A stretch of DNA of 64,000 nt from Schistocephalus solidus (lineage: Eukaryota; Platyhelminthes; Cestoda; Diphyllobothriidea; Diphyllobothriidae): positions 62,001 to 126,000 of the forward strand of contig WEDG01004143.1 of NCBI GenBank assembly GCA_017591395.1, given 5' to 3'. Below, piece by piece: positions 10,364 to 20,884 of this stretch; the first letter of the stretch is position 1, and the number at the start of each line of letters is the position of its first letter. The notes beneath the pieces were generated by a model. It did no database searches, was not told where the DNA came from, and saw only the letters and a program-made list of their open reading frames with translations. A program made the translations under genes and the position numbers.

Positions 10364-11810
10364 TCACAGTTGCACTTGCCTCAGCATGGCATGGATGCTG
10401 AGGATTCCGGTCTGCTCCAGGAATTCCGTGTCCGGGATCCTGTCTTGCCATCTCAGCTTCAGTATTCTGCAGAGGCAGTTGAGATGAAAGTGATTCAGCT
10501 TCCTGGCTTGGTTCGAGTAGACGGTCCAGGTTTCCGCTCCGTAAAGGAGTGTCGACAAGACGACGGCCTTGTACATCTTCAGTTTGGTGTTCAGGGGAAT
10601 ACCGTGGCGATTCCACACGGAGGCCATCAGCCGGCCGAAGGCCTGACTAGCTTTGGAGATCCATTGAGCAACCTCGTCATCGATTCTCGTGTTGCGCGAC
10701 AGTGTGCTTCCTAGATAAGCGAAGGTTTCCACGTTTTTGAGTTGAGCACCGTTGACATTGATTCGAGGAGCATTGTATTCGGCGCTTGGTGGCGGCTTGT
10801 GCATGACAACCATTTTGGCTGTACTGATTGTTAATTCGAAATCGGCGCAGCCTTCGGAGAAGAGGTCCATGCTCCTTTGCATGTCCTCCTCCGTCACGGT
10901 GTTAAGGGCGCAGTCGTCCGCGAAGAGCAAATCATGGACTGTAGTCGTAGACACGCGCGTTGGAGCCAGCATACGCCGACTGTTGAGAAGGTGCCCGTCA
11001 GTTCTGTAGGCGATGCGGATACCAGGCTGCTCATCACGGTAGGCGTCCATCAGCATAGCCGAGAACATGAGACTGAAGAGGGTGGGGGCCAGTACGCAGC
11101 CCTGCTTCACTCCGTTGGTCACTGCGAATGCTTCGGATACCGTCCCGTTGTCAGTGACGCGCGCCGTCATCCCGCCATGAAGCTGACGCACCATGTGCGT
11201 GAACCGCTCAGGACAACCAAATTTCTGCATGACTTTCCACAGTCCGTCACGATTACCGTGTCAAAGGCTTTCGTTAGATCCACGAAGGTAGTGTATAGGT
11301 GAGTTCGCATCTCCTGACACTTCTCTTGAAGCTGGCGGGTGGCAAAGATCATATCGGTTGTTCCGCGGTGTCGGCGGAAGCCACAATGGCTTTCCGGGAG
11401 CAGGCCCTGCTCTAGGTGACCGTTAAGACGATTGAGAAGGATACGGGCGAAGATCTTCCCGGCGATTTGAGCAACGAGATGCCTCTGTGATTATCACAGA
11501 GTTGCCGGTTCCCCTTCCGTTTGTAGAGATGGACGATGGTCGCGTCTTTGAAATACTGAGGAACTTGTCCTTGGCGCCACATCTCCTGGAAGAGTGTTGT
11601 GAGTTCTGCCATCAGCCGGGGCCCACCATGCTTGTAGACTTCCGGTGGGATTGCGTCGGATCCCGGTGCTTTACCGCTGGAAATCTGCTGCACGGCTCGG
11701 AGGGTTTCTGGTAGGGAAGGCGGCAGATCCAGGTCATTGTTCGTGTCCACTTGAGGGAGCCGGTCAATGGCAGCATCGGAGATGGCTGATGAGCAATTAA
11801 GGACATTTTT
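10364..11810 (-). pseudogene. LINE-Z copy 2, reverse transcriptase
   Basis: Three overlapping frames give the RT in order. First is GSDAIPPEVYKHGGPRL and YKRKGNRQLCDNHRGISLL (fingers; 11412-11750). A frameshift falls after ISLLK, then FVDLTKAFD (motif A; 11167-11352) with a frameshift right after FDTV. The last part is [15 protein letters not shown] (motif B), LLFADDCAL (motif C, catalytic F-A-D-D) and LYGAETWTV (thumb; 10364-11230). The reading ends at a TGA in the sequence VQL-stop-WSGHL. Family knowledge: this is the target-primed polymerase of an APE-type LINE. The exact clade (RTE-, CR1- or Jockey-like) needs a tree. Confidence 0.92.
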
Positions 11811-11849
11811 GAAGTGCTCGGCCCAACGCTTCAGAATTTGTGATTTCTC

Positions 11850-12880
11850 TGTCAGGATTGTTGTGCCGTCAGAGCTGAGCAGCGGTGCGGACCCCTTGAT
11901 ACACGGGCCGTAGATGGCCTTGATGGCTTTGAAAGGTTTTTCATTTCATTGCGGTCCGCATACCCCTGGATTTCCTCAGCCTTTCGGATCATCCAGGCAT
12001 CCTGCATCTCCCGCAGCCGTTGTTGTACAAGACGCCGGCATCTGAAAAAGGCTGCTTTGGTGGCGTCAGTCCGAAGGTCCATGTAGGCTTTGTGTAGTCT
12101 ATTCTTCTCCGCCAGTAAGTTGCTGATGTCGGCGTCATTGTCGTCAAACCAGTCCTGGTGTCGACGGTGTGCGCGTCAGAGTACATCGAGGGCAGTGGAC
12201 TGGATGACATTTCGCAGTTGACACCATCGTGTCTCCACGGTAGCGTTATCATCTGGAGCATGCAGGTCCTCCAGTTTCTCGGTTATTTGGTTGCTGAAAT
12301 CAAAACAGTGACAGGCAAATTTAATAAAAGAGTATTTAACTTACATGGCGGCCTCTTACCTTGGGGCCTTCGTCGGGGTTGCAATCGGAGCCTCATCTGG
12401 GAGATGACGAGGCGGTGATCTGTCCAACCATCGGCATCGCGGATCACCTTGGTTACCAGCACGTCCTGTCGATCTCGCCTCCGGACGAGAACATAGTCCA
12501 GCAGATGCCAGCGCCGCGACCGAGGGTGCATCCACGTGGCCTTCTCCCGCGTCGGAAGGCGGAAGAAGGTGTTGGACAGCAGGAGACGGTGTTCCGCACA
12601 CGTGCGCAGAAGAAGGAGGCCGTTATCGTTGCAGCTACCGAGACCGTGGGGACCTAGCACTCCCTGCCAGGCAGCGTTGCCCGTCCCGACGCGGGCATTG
12701 AAGACACCAAGGACAATTAACTTGTCCTCTTTCGGCCCAGTCGCCAGCAAGGCGTGCAGGTCCTCGTAGAATTTGTCCTTCGCCGCATCAGAGCTCGTCA
12801 CTGGGGGAGCGTAGGCGCTGATGACGTTGGCGAACTGGTTTCCCCGAAGAGGCAGGCGGAGGCTCATCAGGGGATCATTG
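11850..12880 (-). pseudogene. LINE-Z copy 2, endonuclease and linker, N-terminally deleted
   Basis: Positions 12283-12867 encode [12 protein letters not shown] (the catalytic Asp is changed to Val), the LGSCNDNG block and [11 protein letters not shown]. Positions 11852-12270 encode the basic linker ([16 protein letters not shown], [13 protein letters not shown]), ending in a frameshift after MKN. The sequence jumps at 12886 from the GINDP-like segment straight into the 5' UTR. About 100 residues of the endonuclease N-terminus, present in copy 1, are therefore missing. A deletion plus loss of the catalytic Asp means no nicking activity is expected. Confidence 0.88.
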
Positions 12881-12885
12881 ATACC

Positions 12886-13449
12886 CTGCGAGGGGATGGG
12901 AACGGGGGGGTATTGTTGTTTGTTTGAGTTTTAAAACCGCGTAGTTTGCGATCTGCGAGCCGCGGCCGGCTGCAGAAGACGTGAGACCCAGCACTTTTTT
13001 AGGGCAAATTTTCTAGCCCCTTCCTCCGCGAGGAGGCAAGCAGTGCTATCCATAAATAGGGCTGCTTGGACATCCCAGACGGCTGCCGAACTCCACTATG
13101 GGTCACGGATTTGTTTTAGTGGGAGAACGACCCAAGTTAGTCTGGGACGCCTACGGGGTTGCTGTCGCCCCTACCGTAGAACTTTTTGAGAGGGGTAGGT
13201 GGGAAGTTCGGGAATCACACATACCGGGTGTGGAGGCACACACAAAACCGGAGACCCTCACCTGGTTTAGCCCGCCGGTCGTGACGGTTGCCTGGGGTGT
13301 GGCCGCTGGGAAGAACCCAACTTCGAGGAGCCACAGGTGAGAGTTGGGTACCAGTTAGAGGCGGCCACAGGAGCATTACCACCTGTACGAGACAAATGTA
13401 GCGACCAATGCAAGCTGTGTGGTGCTGCCCCTAACTAGTACCCCTACAC
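12886..13449 (-). repeat. LINE-Z copy 2, 5' untranslated region
   Basis: Almost identical to 4610-5179 in copy 1, ending at the same CCCCTACAC terminus. A C-rich run follows and then the neighbouring SINE. The open frame on the opposite strand is a shadow that exists in both copies because the DNA is the same. Confidence 0.7.
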
Positions 13450-13466
13450 CCCACCCCCCCCACACA

Positions 13467-13835
13467 CACGGCAGTTCGACCGTCGATTTCGACGAGGTCC
13501 ACCGTATGCTCCACACCAGGTGGTGCAGGGACGGTGACTTGCGCGTGAATTAGTTTTAAGTGATAGTAGCCTTGCGCTGCAGCTACCGCACTCTCTCCTC
13601 CTCCCACACCTGAGCCCGGTGTCAAGACAGAGTCAAGAAGACCGGAGGCGGGAGAGGACGCAGGTGGCTGGCGCGGCTGGGTCCCCTAAGTCCTAGCCGC
13701 CCCTAGGCGTGCCACCACACCTCCATGTTCGGCATTTGTTATGGGAGCGCAACCCGAATAACGCCTGCCGTGCACTAATGTGGCCCCCGTGTTGGTCCAA
13801 CGCATCTACCACGTGGCCCGTTTAGGGGGCACACA
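13467..13835 (-). mobile_element. SINE-like element sharing the LINE-Z 3' tail (copy 1)
   Basis: The 3' part (13467-13710) is the LINE-Z terminus. The 5' part (about 13720-13835) is a different head: a GCATTTGTTATGGGAGCGCAA block, then GTTGGTCCAACGCATCTACC and a GTGGCCC block. The same head joined to the same tail occurs at 28647-29100 and, in plus orientation and more decayed, at 20480-20840. There is no coding capacity. The head is not an obvious tRNA; its origin is unresolved. Confidence 0.7.
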
Positions 13836-14659
13836 CACATACAAACACACGCTACTGGTGCCATTACATTCAGGTGGTGTATGCACTAACGTTGCGCGCG
13901 CACGCCCGGAACTTGGGTTACTTTTTCCCTCCCTGGTTCGCCCACTCCTTGTTGATCTCCAGAGTTGGGCTTCTTAATACGGATTTTATAATGCACGTAT
14001 ACGAGATCCGGGCCACTCTTATAAAAACCTGGTAAAGGGTGAAGACCACCTACGGAAAGTGTAGACGAGGTTTTTTTGACTGTCAGCCACTGCGCCCGAA
14101 CCCACCTCCAGTTTTCTTGACACTGTGTTGCCATCCAATCTAAGTGGTTGGGGGAGGAGAGAGTGTGGCAGATACTCCGATGTCACTGTCCTGCGTCCAC
14201 CACGCTATGGAGCCGATGAAGGTCTTCTTTGCTTTTGACGGTAGAATTATCGTGTCGGGTGAGGTGTTCTGGTTGTCACGATTACAGTATATGCAGAATT
14301 CCCCGGTGACTTCCATTCCGACCTAAAGTAGCTGCCCTAACTCATGAACTCTTATGGATTTCATGAGTTACGGCCCGTTACGCGAAATCAGCGCACTCTG
14401 CGTCCCCCAAAGTTTTACATAAATCAAATTAGATCATTAAGGAAAATACGGCTTATTGTGGTTTACAAGTTAATATCACATTGTCTAGAAATAGTAATTT
14501 CTTTAGAAAAGCTACTGAGTATGAAAAGATGACAAATCAATCTAGTTGAGTAAACTAAAGTTTTAAATGCCAATAGAACTAAACGAGTAAATAAAGTAGC
14601 AAAAGTAGAATTACTTTTGAAAGTAGTCTTTTTCCGAGTTTTTCACATACATATTAGTG
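13836..14659. other. no gene seen
   Basis: An unassigned stretch. Around 14085-14140 there is a plus-strand relic resembling part of the LINE-Z tail (a CAGCCAC...TTTTCTTGACAC pattern). The rest is AT-rich with only short chance frames. Confidence 0.4.
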
Positions 14660-15430
14660 AGTGGTTAAAGCAACTACGTGATCCAAAATTATAAAGACTG
14701 CGTTTGACTTTCGAGATAACAGTTCGATGGCCGCAAGTGAAGATGCTCATCGCCTGCTCTCCGAAGTTGGCTCGGCCTCGGTGACTCGCAAGAAATTTGT
14801 TCATCATATGGCGGACATGTACGCCGTCTATCGCGCTTCCTACCCGGTAGGTGACTCGCTCCGATGACAAGACAATGCCAAACCTCTCGAAGGTAATCGC
14901 GTGAGCAGTGGCCGGCAAAGTTATTCAGCCCGACTACACGTGCCACACACAACCCGATCTCCTTCTGTAGTTTTTCTGTAGGAGCGGCTCAGGCCTCATA
15001 TAAAGTACGATCTTCGCCAGGCCTCGTTAAGAGGGAGCTACTACGGCTTGAATCGCAGTCCTAAGAAGGATCAAGCTTTCCCGTTCGTCGAAAAACTTTT
15101 AAGCTCTCATTCTTAGTGCGTCGTAGTGGATTGAAGTACATCAGGTTTATCAGGAAGGCACTGAGTTGCTGTGTGGGTGGATGCCATCGTGTATTTTTGT
15201 GCTCTCCTGTCTTCCCACTCCCAGACTGACAAACGGCTACTTGATATATCGATAGCTGAAGTGTGGTTTCTGTAAAGCATGATTGGTTCTTTCGACACGG
15301 CAGTTAATGTGCTGGAAACAGAACTAGGTGAAATGTGTCGAACTGAAGGTTCTGTGTCATATTGGTTTTCCGACGTCTGCACGCCGTGACTTTGGTGGAT
15401 TGAACCGCCTACGGATAGATAATGTCACAG
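14660..15430. repeat. repeat R1, copy 2 (uninterrupted)
   Basis: 771 bp matching 1411-1572 plus 5197-5806 in order. It contains GGCGGACATGT only once, at 14812-14822, and so preserves the pre-insertion state of LINE-Z copy 1. Boundaries are sharp on both sides. A minus-strand frame at 14643-14918 has no recognisable domain. It could be an old repeat or a segmental duplication; no inverted termini or LTR hallmarks with matching target duplications were found. Confidence 0.85.
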
Positions 15431-16000
15431 AGTTTGGCTTTTTTTTTCAAGAAATTGGACCATATTTTCAACACAAATACTGGCCAATCCCCGATTACCA
15501 CGCACATCTTTCTTCAGGTATATGCAAACATGGCAGCCCTCCGAGCGCCACAATTAACGAAAAATTTGCGCAGATCAAAAATTTAGCCTGAATACGCAGC
15601 ATAATGCACTTATGTCAGCTACTTTTTCATTGGTGATTACGCTCAGACCATCGGTAGAAAGCTTGATACAGTTTGTAGTGAAGCAATCTTCGGCTCTGAT
15701 GTCCATAAGGACGATGAGGGACACCGGAACCTCAGTCACGTATCGCGAAGTAAGACGACAGTAACAAGTAAATAACAAATTTCAAATAGAGGGCTTAAAA
15801 TTAGATTCAAAAAACGTATGATTATCCTGATTTTATTCATTTCAGGTTGCCTAAGTGAATGGACGCTACCTGTTCGTGAATGCTAATTACGTCTCAAAAA
15901 CTCCCTCAACAAACAATGAATTCCTCTCATGGTGATATGATGCCTTGCCGATCTCATTACGAGATCAAACGTGTTCATTCCGTGCAGAGCCGTCAAAGGC
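15431..16000. other. no gene seen
   Basis: AT-rich spacer between R1 and the SINE cluster. Nothing recognisable. Confidence 0.4.
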
Positions 16001-16320
16001 GTCCTCAAACATTAGCATTAGAGAAAGCAGTATCGACAAAGACCAGGGAGCCGCGGGGAGCCGTTACTGGATTAGTAACCGTCAGCAGTAAACCAGCTAC
16101 ACCCTCGGATTTCTGCAACGCCTGCGAATCGAACCCGTAACCTTTTGGTAAGAAGTCCAATGCCCAAACCATTGAGCCACGGGCTCGTTTTCCTGTCGGT
16201 AGCGATCGGTTACAGTAAGTGGTAGCGGGTTGCCCACTGATCACGTTATGGAACACATTTCTCCCTTTGTGCGCTGAGACTCGCTCTCGAGATCCGCTGG
16301 CAGCCACATAATGGTCAGTA
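16001..16320 (-). mobile_element. tRNA-derived SINE (copy 1, near complete)
   Basis: On the minus strand a tRNA-like segment (about 16190-16085) has an A-box-like GTGGCTCAATGG and a perfect B box GGTTCGATTC. It is preceded by a roughly 110-nt 5' extension containing the GTCTCAGCGC...AACGTGATCAG block and followed by a body ending at the CCCTGGTCTTTG block. The tRNA-like part is therefore internal, not at the 5' end. It lacks a CCA end and a foldable acceptor stem, so it is a SINE and not a functional tRNA gene. Confidence 0.75.
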
Positions 16321-16344
16321 TATTATAGACGGACTAGGATTATC

Positions 16345-16560
16345 GATAAAGACAATGGAGATTGGAATGACCATTTCTGGCTTATTAGCCGTCATCAGCC
16401 AGCCATACCCAACCACAGGCGCTACAGCGCCCGAGGCTCGAACTCGTGACCTGTTGGGCAGAAGTCGCCATGAGCTCATTGTCTTGCCCGTTCGCTGCTG
16501 ACTTCTAAGGTCTAAGGAATTAAGCAGCGATCGGGCAGGTCAAAGTTCACGCGTCCACCA
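16345..16560 (-). mobile_element. tRNA-derived SINE (copy 2)
   Basis: Begins with the body block, read on the minus strand as GACGGCTAATAAGCCAGAAA and TGGTCATTCC, followed upstream by a decayed tRNA-like segment (GGGCTCGAGTTCG-like B box region near 16435). It is the same family as 16001-16320 and directly adjacent to it. Confidence 0.65.
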
Positions 16561-16915
16561 TGCATATAATATGAGGCACGCGGCAAGACTGACTAAATCA
16601 AAACTGCCAGGATCAGCGAGCACTATACTCTGATGACAGAAGCGAAAAGGCTTTTGAAACGTCAGTACAAATACAATTTGGTCCACGAACTAGCCATCTC
16701 TTCTTCTTCGTCTTCTTCAGGAAATGATGAATGTGGTAAGATATCAGGACCTCGAATCTTTACGCATATATATATGGGGTCCGTCGTGAACTGTTTAGAA
16801 TGAGACAAAGCAGTTTGAAAAGTGCTCTTTTAAGCTTAACTGATCTCAGTTAATTTCGCATAGGTATACATATATAATGATGAACGCGGTAAGATATCGG
16901 GACCTCGAATCTTTA

Positions 16916-16920
<5 letters not shown>

Positions 16921-16961
<41 letters not shown>

Positions 16962-16972
16962 TATATAATAGT
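16921..16972. repeat. (AT)n microsatellite
   Basis: AT tract at the inner edge of the left arm of the 16776-17297 inverted repeat. Confidence 0.95.
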
Positions 16973-17095
16973 GTGTGGCTCACCGATCGAATCCCAGGTG
17001 TTCCACACTTGGGATTGGGTATGACTGGCTGATGACGGCTAATAAGCCAGAAATGGCCATTCCGGTCTCCCTTGTCTTTGTCGGTTCCACATCAT

Positions 17096-17097
<2 letters not shown>
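16973..17097 (+). mobile_element. tRNA-derived SINE body fragment
   Basis: Plus-strand SINE with a truncated tRNA-like head (GATCGAATCCCAGG) and a full body (GATGACGGCTAATAAGCC, GTCTCCCTTGTCTTTGTCGG), ending directly in an AT microsatellite. This is the same 3' end as the copy at 34262-34450. Confidence 0.75.

Positions 17098-17154
<57 letters not shown>
17098..17154. repeat. (TA)n microsatellite
   Basis: TA tract forming the 3' tail of the SINE fragment and abutting the right arm of the inverted repeat. Confidence 0.95.
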
Positions 17155-17156
<2 letters not shown>

Positions 17157-17297
17157 TAAGATTCGAGGTCCCGATATCTTACCGCGTTCATCATTACATA
17201 TATATATACCTATGCGAAATTAACTGAGATCAGTTAAGCTTACACGACCACTTTTCAAACTGCTTTGTCTCATTCTTAACAGTTCACGACGGACCCC

Positions 17298-18004
17298 AAT
17301 AAATGCTAGTCTTGTGAGTATGCGTTATTCATCTTATTTTGTATTCTTGAACCTGCCCTGCTTTCATCAAAAAACCACTTCCCAGCTTCCACCCACATTT
17401 TAACTCCGAAACTAGCGTTTGTTTCTAGTAAAAAACAGCAGCAGATTCGGCAGAACGTAAACCACTTATCTCACCAGCAATCAATGCACACTTAAATAAA
17501 TCTACTTCGACTAGAACTGCCTTAGTAAGCGTTCCAACAACGAACAGGTTATTTAGCATTGCCGCAACATTCCATCCTTCTCCCCCATCTCTGGATTATA
17601 ACTCTAACCGCTGGGTACTCTAACGTTTGGATTTCAGCTTGTTTCTTTTACACCAGGCGTCAAAACACGAAAACTGGTTAGAAGGGTATGCATGATCGCC
17701 TGCCTCCACCGAGACGTCGGAAAGTTGACGTTTGTTGTTTGTCTGTAGAGGTTCGGTGAGTGCTTTTTATGCTTATTCACCCAGGCGCTTCGAGTCATGC
17801 TGGTACCCGACGGTCTCTGTGGTTTTGAGACGGCGTGGTCAGTGTCGAGGTCATTCGCTTAAAACGTGTGAAAGTAGATTGTATCAGTTGCCTGAAGCCA
17901 CGCCGACACTCAGCAAAGAGAAATCGACTGCACGGTGCGACGTTTTGCGTGTCATAATGTTCAGCCTAGGTTGGTGACAAATGATGTTTTTAACCAGAAT
18001 AGGA
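17298..18004. other. no gene seen
   Basis: Nothing recognised. The short plus-strand frame at 17732-17977 has no domain and no splice context. Confidence 0.4.
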
Positions 18005-18185
18005 GTACTGAAAAAAGACAAGGGAGAAGGGCATGGTTATTTCAAGCATATTAGTCGTCATCGGCCAGCCATATCCAGCCCCGAGTTTTGAACATATGCT
18101 ATTCAAATCGGGGAATTTGGTTAGTGCAACGAACTTTGTACCATGGAGACACGAGTCCGCGGCCTGTTTGTTGCGGTCGGGCATA
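18005..18185 (-). mobile_element. tRNA-derived SINE fragment
   Basis: Diverged minus-strand copy. The body block is readable at 18020-18075 (GACAAGGGAG, TTAGTCGTCATCGGCCAGCC), followed by a decayed tRNA-like part up to the CCATGGAG region. Confidence 0.55.
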
Positions 18186-18419
18186 TCAACTGTCCTCCCA
18201 AGTATTCATAATAACTTTCAATCTACGTCTGCAAAACCCTCAAATAGACGGATTTACTCCAATTAAATTCTGAGGAAATAAAAAATCAATTTATCACCTG
18301 CGTTTGAATTGGTTTACTGATCGTACAACGGAATGTGCTCGTTACGTTGTTTTGAGGGGCTTGATCTAGAACCCACAACAATCGAATAGTGGCCACGAAT
18401 AAATGCTGAAAGGATTACC

Positions 18420-18715
18420 AAGAAAGGCAATGGAGACTGAAATGATCATTTCTGGCTTATTGGTAGTCATCAGCCAGCCATGCCCCCTCCCGGGTGTTGC
18501 TACCCCCGAGGCTCGAGCCCGCGACCTGTTCGTTAGAAGGCCAACGTCCTAAGCAATTGTGCCACGGGCTAATTGTCCTGTCGGTCGCGATCGGGTATAT
18601 TGACAAGAGTATAGGGAGTTCACCTATCTCGTTAGAGAACACACGAATCTCGTTGTGCCTTCGGGCTCGATACAGAGCTCTCACAGGCAGTCACTCAACA
18701 TTTAATAGCGTATAC
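18420..18715 (-). mobile_element. tRNA-derived SINE (near full-length)
   Basis: On the minus strand, from 18715: a 5' extension (GACTGCCTGTGAGAGCTCTG), the GATCGCGACCGACAGGACAA block, and a tRNA-like region with GTGGCACAATTGCTTAGGAC (A-box area) and GGGCTCGAGCC (B-box area). The body with TAAGCCAGAAATGATCATTTC follows. It lies head-to-tail with the next copy at 18740-19020. Confidence 0.75.
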
Positions 18716-18739
18716 AGATAATGCAGCATTTATAAATAC

Positions 18740-19020
18740 AAGTGAGACCGGAGTTGCCACTTCTGGCTCATTAGCCCTCATCAGCTAGCTTTCCCAAATC
18801 CAGGTTTACAGGAACAAGGATTCAAACTCCGATTATTTATTCGTTGAGCGGTAAGTAGTCCAACGCCCTATCATTGAGCCTGTGCCCTGTAGTTTATGAT
18901 TTATGAATATTAACCATGTTGGGCGGGGAGAGGCCTTCACCGCTCAAGTTAGAGGACATGCTTGTCCCGTTGTGCATTGAGACTCAATCTAGAGCCCTCA
19001 AGGGCAGTCTGATTTTCCGA
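18740..19020 (-). mobile_element. tRNA-derived SINE (near full-length)
   Basis: Same order as the preceding copy: a 5' extension near 19010-18930 (GACTGCCCTTGAGGGCTCTA), a tRNA-like part (GGCTCAATGATAGGGCGTTGG; GAGTTTGAATCC as B box) and a diverged body (AGCCAGAAGTGGCAACTCCG). The two SINEs are arranged in tandem in the same orientation. Confidence 0.7.
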
Positions 19021-20479
19021 TATGGGGAGTACCTACAGTCAAAAATGTTAAAGTTAGGATATCATTCGATGATTTATCCACACACGTTTAGACTTACATC
19101 AGACATTTCCACCGAAGCGATTGACATGCCGAAAATTCCAGGCGGTAAAATGTGTAAGATTGTACTTCTTTGAATCGAACTTACTAGTAAAGGATAGTAA
19201 GTTGTGGAACTTCTGTGAAAATACAGATCAGAATAAATACCCCAATTAATCCTGTGCCTGAGATAAAAAATGGGCACTTGTAAATTTAGAAACGCTGAAT
19301 TACTTCCAACTAAACGGTAAAGTGAAGTCAAGAAAAATAGAATGATTGTCTCACAACATAAGCCACATCTGAGAAGGCGGCTTATCGCAACGTATCCATC
19401 TTCGCTCCCGTTATGGACAGGCTGCATCAATCACGACCTGAAATTTGAACCCATGTCCATTGGAGTGCTCGGATTTCGCACATAACTCGCCCAAAATTGT
19501 TCCCGCGAATGGGCTTGGCCTATGACGACGTCGCAATTCCAGTACAGCTTATAAATTTACCGTCCTGGGCAATACAATTTCAGGTATTTTTGTAGAGAAA
19601 CGAGGAATAACACGCTCAGACTGCTCGGGACGCATTTCTAGATGCCCACAGTGTGTGCCTCAACTCAGAAAAGTTTGTGACAACTCGGTAACTTGTACAA
19701 ATGCTTCAATCAAGCCTAAAATGGACGTTTTTCAGTTAGTTAAGAGACATAAAGGAAACATCGAAAAGGATGCTAAGTCAGGTAAGTTAGAGCAGAGGCT
19801 ATCCTGTGCATTTTTTGAGAAAAGACATGATCGCACCTACACACAGATAAGCCAATCCGATCAAGAACTATGCATTTGCGCCTACTGTGTGCTGACGCAA
19901 TTGTGAGTCAAGTCCCGAACCAATAGCTTTAGTTAAAACTGGAGCGGCGCCATTGACGGTAGCTGAGAAGCGTACTGACCTGCTGGTTGTAAAAAACTGT
20001 TATATGCAAGATGGTTCGAGTATGCGTAGTGAGAGAGCACGTTATCCAAAATAGTCCTCATTGAGGGCAGTGATAGCCAGCTACAAAAATAGGTGTTACG
20101 CAGTAAGTACATCAGGAGGGCTAGCAGATGCGTACACAGAGATATTGAAGCCGTACGAGGAACTGCTGTTTTCAGAATACTCTTAAGTCTGCTTCGTAAT
20201 TTCATGGCTCAGATGCCCGGTAGTCTTGGTCGAAGACGTACGGGCCTTGGCTTAGCAATCATATTCCAGTGTCCCTCTTGCGTACCGCTGCTATAACTGC
20301 CGCTCCCAACCGGAAAAAACCTTTCAAGCCTGTTGTACGCATCTGCCAAACACGATAGTTTCGCAAGCCAAGACTGTGAGATTTCTAGGCCTAACTAGGA
20401 AGTGAGCTGCGGGCAGCTGGCTTTGGCCGCGTCAGGCTGCTTTTCGTCTCATAAAGGGGCCATTTCGCTCAAAGGGTAA
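19021..20479. other. no gene seen
   Basis: About 1.4 kb without a recognisable gene or repeat. Open frames here are short and lack domains or convincing splice sites. Confidence 0.4.
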
Positions 20480-20845
20480 CACCTTACACCCCTCCGCAGT
20501 GGGGAATTGTAAGCAGTGTTAGCGTTGCGTTAGTAGCACTGCCCCTAAAATGAGCCACTCGGTAGATGCGTTGGACCAACAAGGAGGCCAGATCACGACA
20601 TAGTAGGTGCTGCTGGTGAGACGCCCAGGTGCAGGCCCACGCCGCGACTAATCCCAACTCCAGTCTTCTTGACTATGTCACGGCACCGAGCCCAGGTAAG
20701 TGAGGTACGAGTGTGTTAGATGCTGCGTAAGTCTACCATGACTGTTAACTGAGTCCCGCGCAAGCCAACGTCCCTGTGTCTACCCTGTTGTGGAGCACAC
20801 GGTGAACCTTGTCGGGACCGAGGTGGGTTTGAGAGAATCTGAAAC
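20480..20845 (+). mobile_element. SINE-like element sharing the LINE-Z tail (decayed copy)
   Basis: Plus-orientation relic of the family at 28647-29100. GGTAGATGCGTTGGACCAAC from the head is at about 20566-20585, CAGTCTTCTTGACTATGTC from the tail is near 20665, and the GTGGAGCACACGGTGAACC terminus is near 20790. It has an internal deletion and many substitutions, so it is older than the two minus-strand copies. Confidence 0.6.
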
Positions 20846-20884
20846 GCCAGGCCAATAAACATCCTGTTCCAATGATCACCACTT

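Larger units (their letters stand above)
7697..13449 (-). mobile_element. LINE-Z copy 2, near full-length but disabled
   Basis: The most complete copy. In element orientation it has a 5' UTR (13449-12886), a truncated endonuclease (12880-12283), a linker (12270-11850), a reverse transcriptase (11810-10364), five zinc fingers (10140-9236) and a repeated 3' UTR (9235-7697). There is no poly(A); the 3' end is a GTCGAACTGTCGG-type terminus abutting a C-rich run. Defects are a roughly 300-bp endonuclease deletion at 12886, at least three frameshifts and one nonsense codon at 10364-10366. C-rich runs flank both ends, so a target-site duplication may exist, but the low complexity prevents a firm call. 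Confidence 0.9.
16776..17297. repeat. large near-perfect inverted repeat with SINE and AT tracts inside
   Basis: The left arm 16776-16923 is the reverse complement of the right arm 17151-17297, about 148 bp at roughly 95 % identity by eye. The arms start and end with GGGGTCCGTCGTGAACTG and its complement. Inside are two AT microsatellites (16921-16972 and 17098-17154) flanking a plus-strand fragment of the tRNA SINE body (16973-17097). Part of the arm also occurs as a direct copy at about 16724-16775. No coding capacity. Candidates are a foldback/MITE-type element or an inverted duplication. Confidence 0.85.

Noticed and set aside
1411..15430. R1 direct repeats as the LTRs of one LTR retrotransposon
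   Set aside because: No gag/pol, primer-binding site or polypurine tract between them, no matching target duplications, and the interior is other elements.
16085..16190. Possible functional tRNA gene on the minus strand
   Set aside because: Good A and B boxes, but no acceptor stem pairing, and it is embedded in a repeated SINE.
16630..16670. Active hammerhead ribozyme
   Set aside because: CTGATGA and GAAAC flank a stem-loop, but the closing pair is wrong for the core and no stem III or cleavage-site partner is visible.
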